64,000 bases of DNA from Curvibacter cyanobacteriorum. Its GTDB lineage: Bacteria > Pseudomonadota > Gammaproteobacteria > Burkholderiales > Burkholderiaceae_C. Shown one piece after another: positions 63,790 through 64,000 of the stretch. A model generated the notes under the pieces. It was given only the letters and a program-made list of their open reading frames with translations, made no database searches and was not told the origin of the DNA. Positions within the stretch are counted from its first letter, which is position 1, and each line of letters starts with the position of its first letter. Both the position numbers and the translations under genes were made by a program. The stretch lies in assembly GCF_028649475.1 (NCBI RefSeq), contig NZ_JAQSIP010000007.1, positions 225,238 through 289,237 on the forward strand, in the 5' to 3' direction.

Positions 63790-64000
63790 TCAGTGCACCA
63801 TCAGGCTCTTGGCGGCCTTGCTCTTGCCGGCGCGGGCGGGCGGGTTGCACAGGCCGCACAGGAAGTGGCGGGCGTTTTCATAGGGTTCGGTGACGAACTT
63901 GCCGCCGCACTTGGAGCAGGCGGTCATGGTGAGCATGTCGGCGTCGACGAACTTGACCAGGCGCCAGGCGCGGGTGAAGGACAGCAGGGGTTCGATGTCG
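63790..64000 (-). CDS. flhC: Flagellar transcriptional regulator FlhC, C-terminal part
   Basis: The minus-strand frame enters from the right window edge and stops with TGA at 63792-63790, giving about 70 C-terminal residues. LLSFTRAWRLVKFVDADMLTM followed by CSKCGG and FLCGLCNPPARAGK matches the end of FlhC, with four Cys forming its zinc site. FlhC with FlhD forms the master activator of flagellar operons in Betaproteobacteria. The upstream part and flhD should lie to the right of the window. Confidence 0.9.
   Translation of the reverse strand, partial: DIEPLLSFTRAWRLVKFVDADMLTMTACSKCGGKFVTEPYENARHFLCGLCNPPARAGKSKAAKSLMVH

Overview
The window is a GC-rich (roughly two-thirds G+C) stretch of chromosome from a betaproteobacterium, most likely order Burkholderiales, family Comamonadaceae. 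The evidence is gene content and order: rnb-tonB-aroE-mtgA, accB-accC-prmA-DUF3426-PfkB kinase, ypjD-PP0621-pilS-pilR-ampD divergent from ffh, an alanine/lysine histone H1-like gene next to nrdB-nrdA, and a complete aerobic benzoyl-CoA (box) cluster. FlhC at the right edge and FlgH indicate a flagellated cell, and PilSR indicates type IV pili. Genes are densely packed with many 4-base start/stop overlaps. I saw no rRNA, tRNA, CRISPR array, transposase or prophage.

Layout. 1-5.6 kb: an unidentified partial gene, then a minus-strand run of RNase II-family exoribonuclease, TonB-like protein, AroE and MtgA, and a small esterase. 5.7-11 kb: an HDOD-GAF signalling protein, RodA, an 88-bp tandem repeat, TldD. 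11.2-12.7 kb: a DAHP synthase gene behind what looks like a transcription attenuator, with a leader peptide carrying seven consecutive aromatic residues and an intrinsic terminator. 12.7-21.3 kb: Mpl, a small conserved protein, a TlpA-type thioredoxin, AccB, AccC, PrmA, a zinc-ribbon/DUF3426 membrane protein and a PfkB kinase. 21.3-26.6 kb: histone H1-like protein and ribonucleotide reductase (nrdB, nrdA) with two NrdR boxes in the promoter. 26.8-34.8 kb: AmpD, PilR, PilS, a small membrane protein, YpjD; divergently Ffh; then MiaB. 34.9-37.4 kb: small poorly known genes and a long imperfect palindrome.

37.5-48.5 kb is a benzoate catabolic island. BclA makes benzoyl-CoA, BoxAB form its 2,3-epoxide, BoxC opens the ring, and BoxD oxidises the semialdehyde. 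BoxR (HTH plus a shikimate-kinase-like domain) sits between the two divergent arms, next to TGCA-type operators and promoters. An alpha/beta hydrolase, a DUF4863 protein and a MaoC dehydratase are embedded accessories. 48.5-54.5 kb: a diguanylate cyclase, then a probable quinate/shikimate-to-protocatechuate module: a divergent shikimate-dehydrogenase paralogue, two IclR regulators, and a 3-dehydroshikimate dehydratase whose TIM-barrel and HPPD-like halves are separate genes in reversed order.

54.6-64 kb: a second HDOD protein divergent from a pseudo-receiver/TPR protein, a FlgH-like lipoprotein grouped with another lipoprotein and an acidic amphipathic-repeat protein, an AT-rich non-coding stretch with a perfect inverted repeat, an M13 metallopeptidase, a YebC-family regulator, and the C-terminus of FlhC.

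The strongest candidates for under-described biology are the aromatic leader/attenuator at aroG, the split dehydroshikimate dehydratase, the pseudo-receiver TPR protein beside an HDOD gene, the FlgH/lipoprotein/amphipathic-repeat cluster, and the dispersed 87/88-bp tandem repeats, one array of which interrupts the box operon. All assignments come from reading the sequence; no database search was run.
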